Below are positions 63,844-64,000 of a stretch of DNA of 64,000 nucleotides, in pieces. Made by a program: the position numbers and the translations under genes. Numbering within the stretch: position 1 is the first letter of the stretch; every line of letters begins with the position of its first letter. Source of the stretch: Sphaerisporangium melleum (GTDB taxonomy: Bacteria > Actinomycetota > Actinomycetes > Streptosporangiales > Streptosporangiaceae); contig NZ_BMNT01000022.1 of NCBI RefSeq assembly GCF_014646695.1, positions 85,823 to 149,822 on the forward strand. The letters run 5' to 3'. The notes beneath the pieces were generated by a model, which saw only the letters and a program-made list of their open reading frames with translations, was not told where the DNA came from and did not search any database.

Positions 63844-64000
63844 ATGAAGACGGAAAGTAGTCGGCATGTCGACGTGAGCATCGTGGTGCCCGTCCACAAC
63901 TGCCGCCCCTACCTCGAGCGCTGCCTCAGCTCTTTGCTCACCCAGGCGGTGAGCAAAGAGATCGTCGTCGTGGACGACGGCTCCACCGACGGCAGCCGCG
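63844..64000 (+). CDS. Family 2 glycosyltransferase, N-terminal part (cut by window edge)
   Basis: The first 52 codons of a GT2 enzyme: MKTESSRHVDVSIVVPVHN, then CRPYLERCLSSLLTQ and EIVVVDDGSTDGSR with the donor-binding Asp-Asp. Nothing more can be said because the window ends. A perfect 13-bp inverted repeat lies within this coding region (63930-63960). Confidence 0.85.
   Translation, partial: MKTESSRHVDVSIVVPVHNCRPYLERCLSSLLTQAVSKEIVVVDDGSTDGSR
63930..63960 (+). repeat. Perfect 13-bp inverted repeat inside the GT2 coding region
   Basis: CTCTTTGCTCACC and GGTGAGCAAAGAG, loop CAGGC. It would form a strong RNA hairpin about 90 nt into the message. Confidence 0.8.

Overview
This is a high-GC actinobacterial chromosome segment, most likely from the Streptosporangiales (Streptosporangium/Nonomuraea type); the genus is an inference. 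Mycothiol genes sit in it (mshD cut by the left edge, mshA at 36.9 kb), together with GlnR, CarD, MurT-GatD, an HbhA-like protein, SenX3-RegX3-PhoU and a Nur-type Fur protein. The order clgR-like/hbhA/DUF2516 and SDR/mshA/ybjN/gpmA/phoU-senX3-regX3 matches conserved actinobacterial synteny.

Left part (1-20.7 kb): mshD, a secreted 5'-nucleotidase, glnR, a ThiS/MoaD-like protein, a DUF2993 protein, and an ECF sigma factor with its zinc anti-sigma factor. A thioredoxin-like protein and a sulfur operon (DUF4395, rhodanese, SseC/DUF1416) follow; the operon is preceded by a 27-residue cysteine-containing leader peptide that appears leaderless. A duplicated module of unknown function comes next (8.76-12.28 and 12.48-15.33 kb): in each copy a polytopic membrane protein runs tail-to-tail into a 2-3 gene operon of single-pass extracytoplasmic proteins. 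A HerA/FtsK-like ATPase and a membrane-anchored partner without a visible P-loop occupy 15.5-20.7 kb.

Core part (20.8-49.7 kb): murT-gatD, dsrE-like, nitrobindin, fur/nur, ygfZ, dtd, asparaginase, DUF2207, DUF2516, hbhA-like and an XRE regulator. Then come a BlaI/M56-peptidase pair next to a class A penicillin-binding protein, a methyltransferase, an SDR, mshA, ybjN, gpmA, phoU with divergent senX3-regX3 (a PHO-box-like repeat lies between them), a lipoprotein, carD, ispF (no ispD beside it), glsB-like, a DUF2637 protein, cysS, rlmB and tRNA-Thr(TGT).

Accessory part (49.7-64 kb): just downstream of the tRNA lies a decayed tyrosine-recombinase fragment, the scar of an integrated element. It is followed by a GT2 glycosyltransferase, a rifampin phosphotransferase preceded by an element matching the rifamycin-associated element (RAE), a LysR regulator and a divergent MFS exporter, a heterodimeric ABC exporter, a HelD/HelR-type RNA-polymerase-binding helicase, a STAS-domain protein and the start of another GT2 gene. 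The phosphotransferase and the HelR-like protein suggest a two-layer rifamycin defence (drug modification plus target protection).

Across the window many genes have a TANNNT box 6-8 nt before the start codon and no Shine-Dalgarno sequence, suggesting widespread leaderless transcription.
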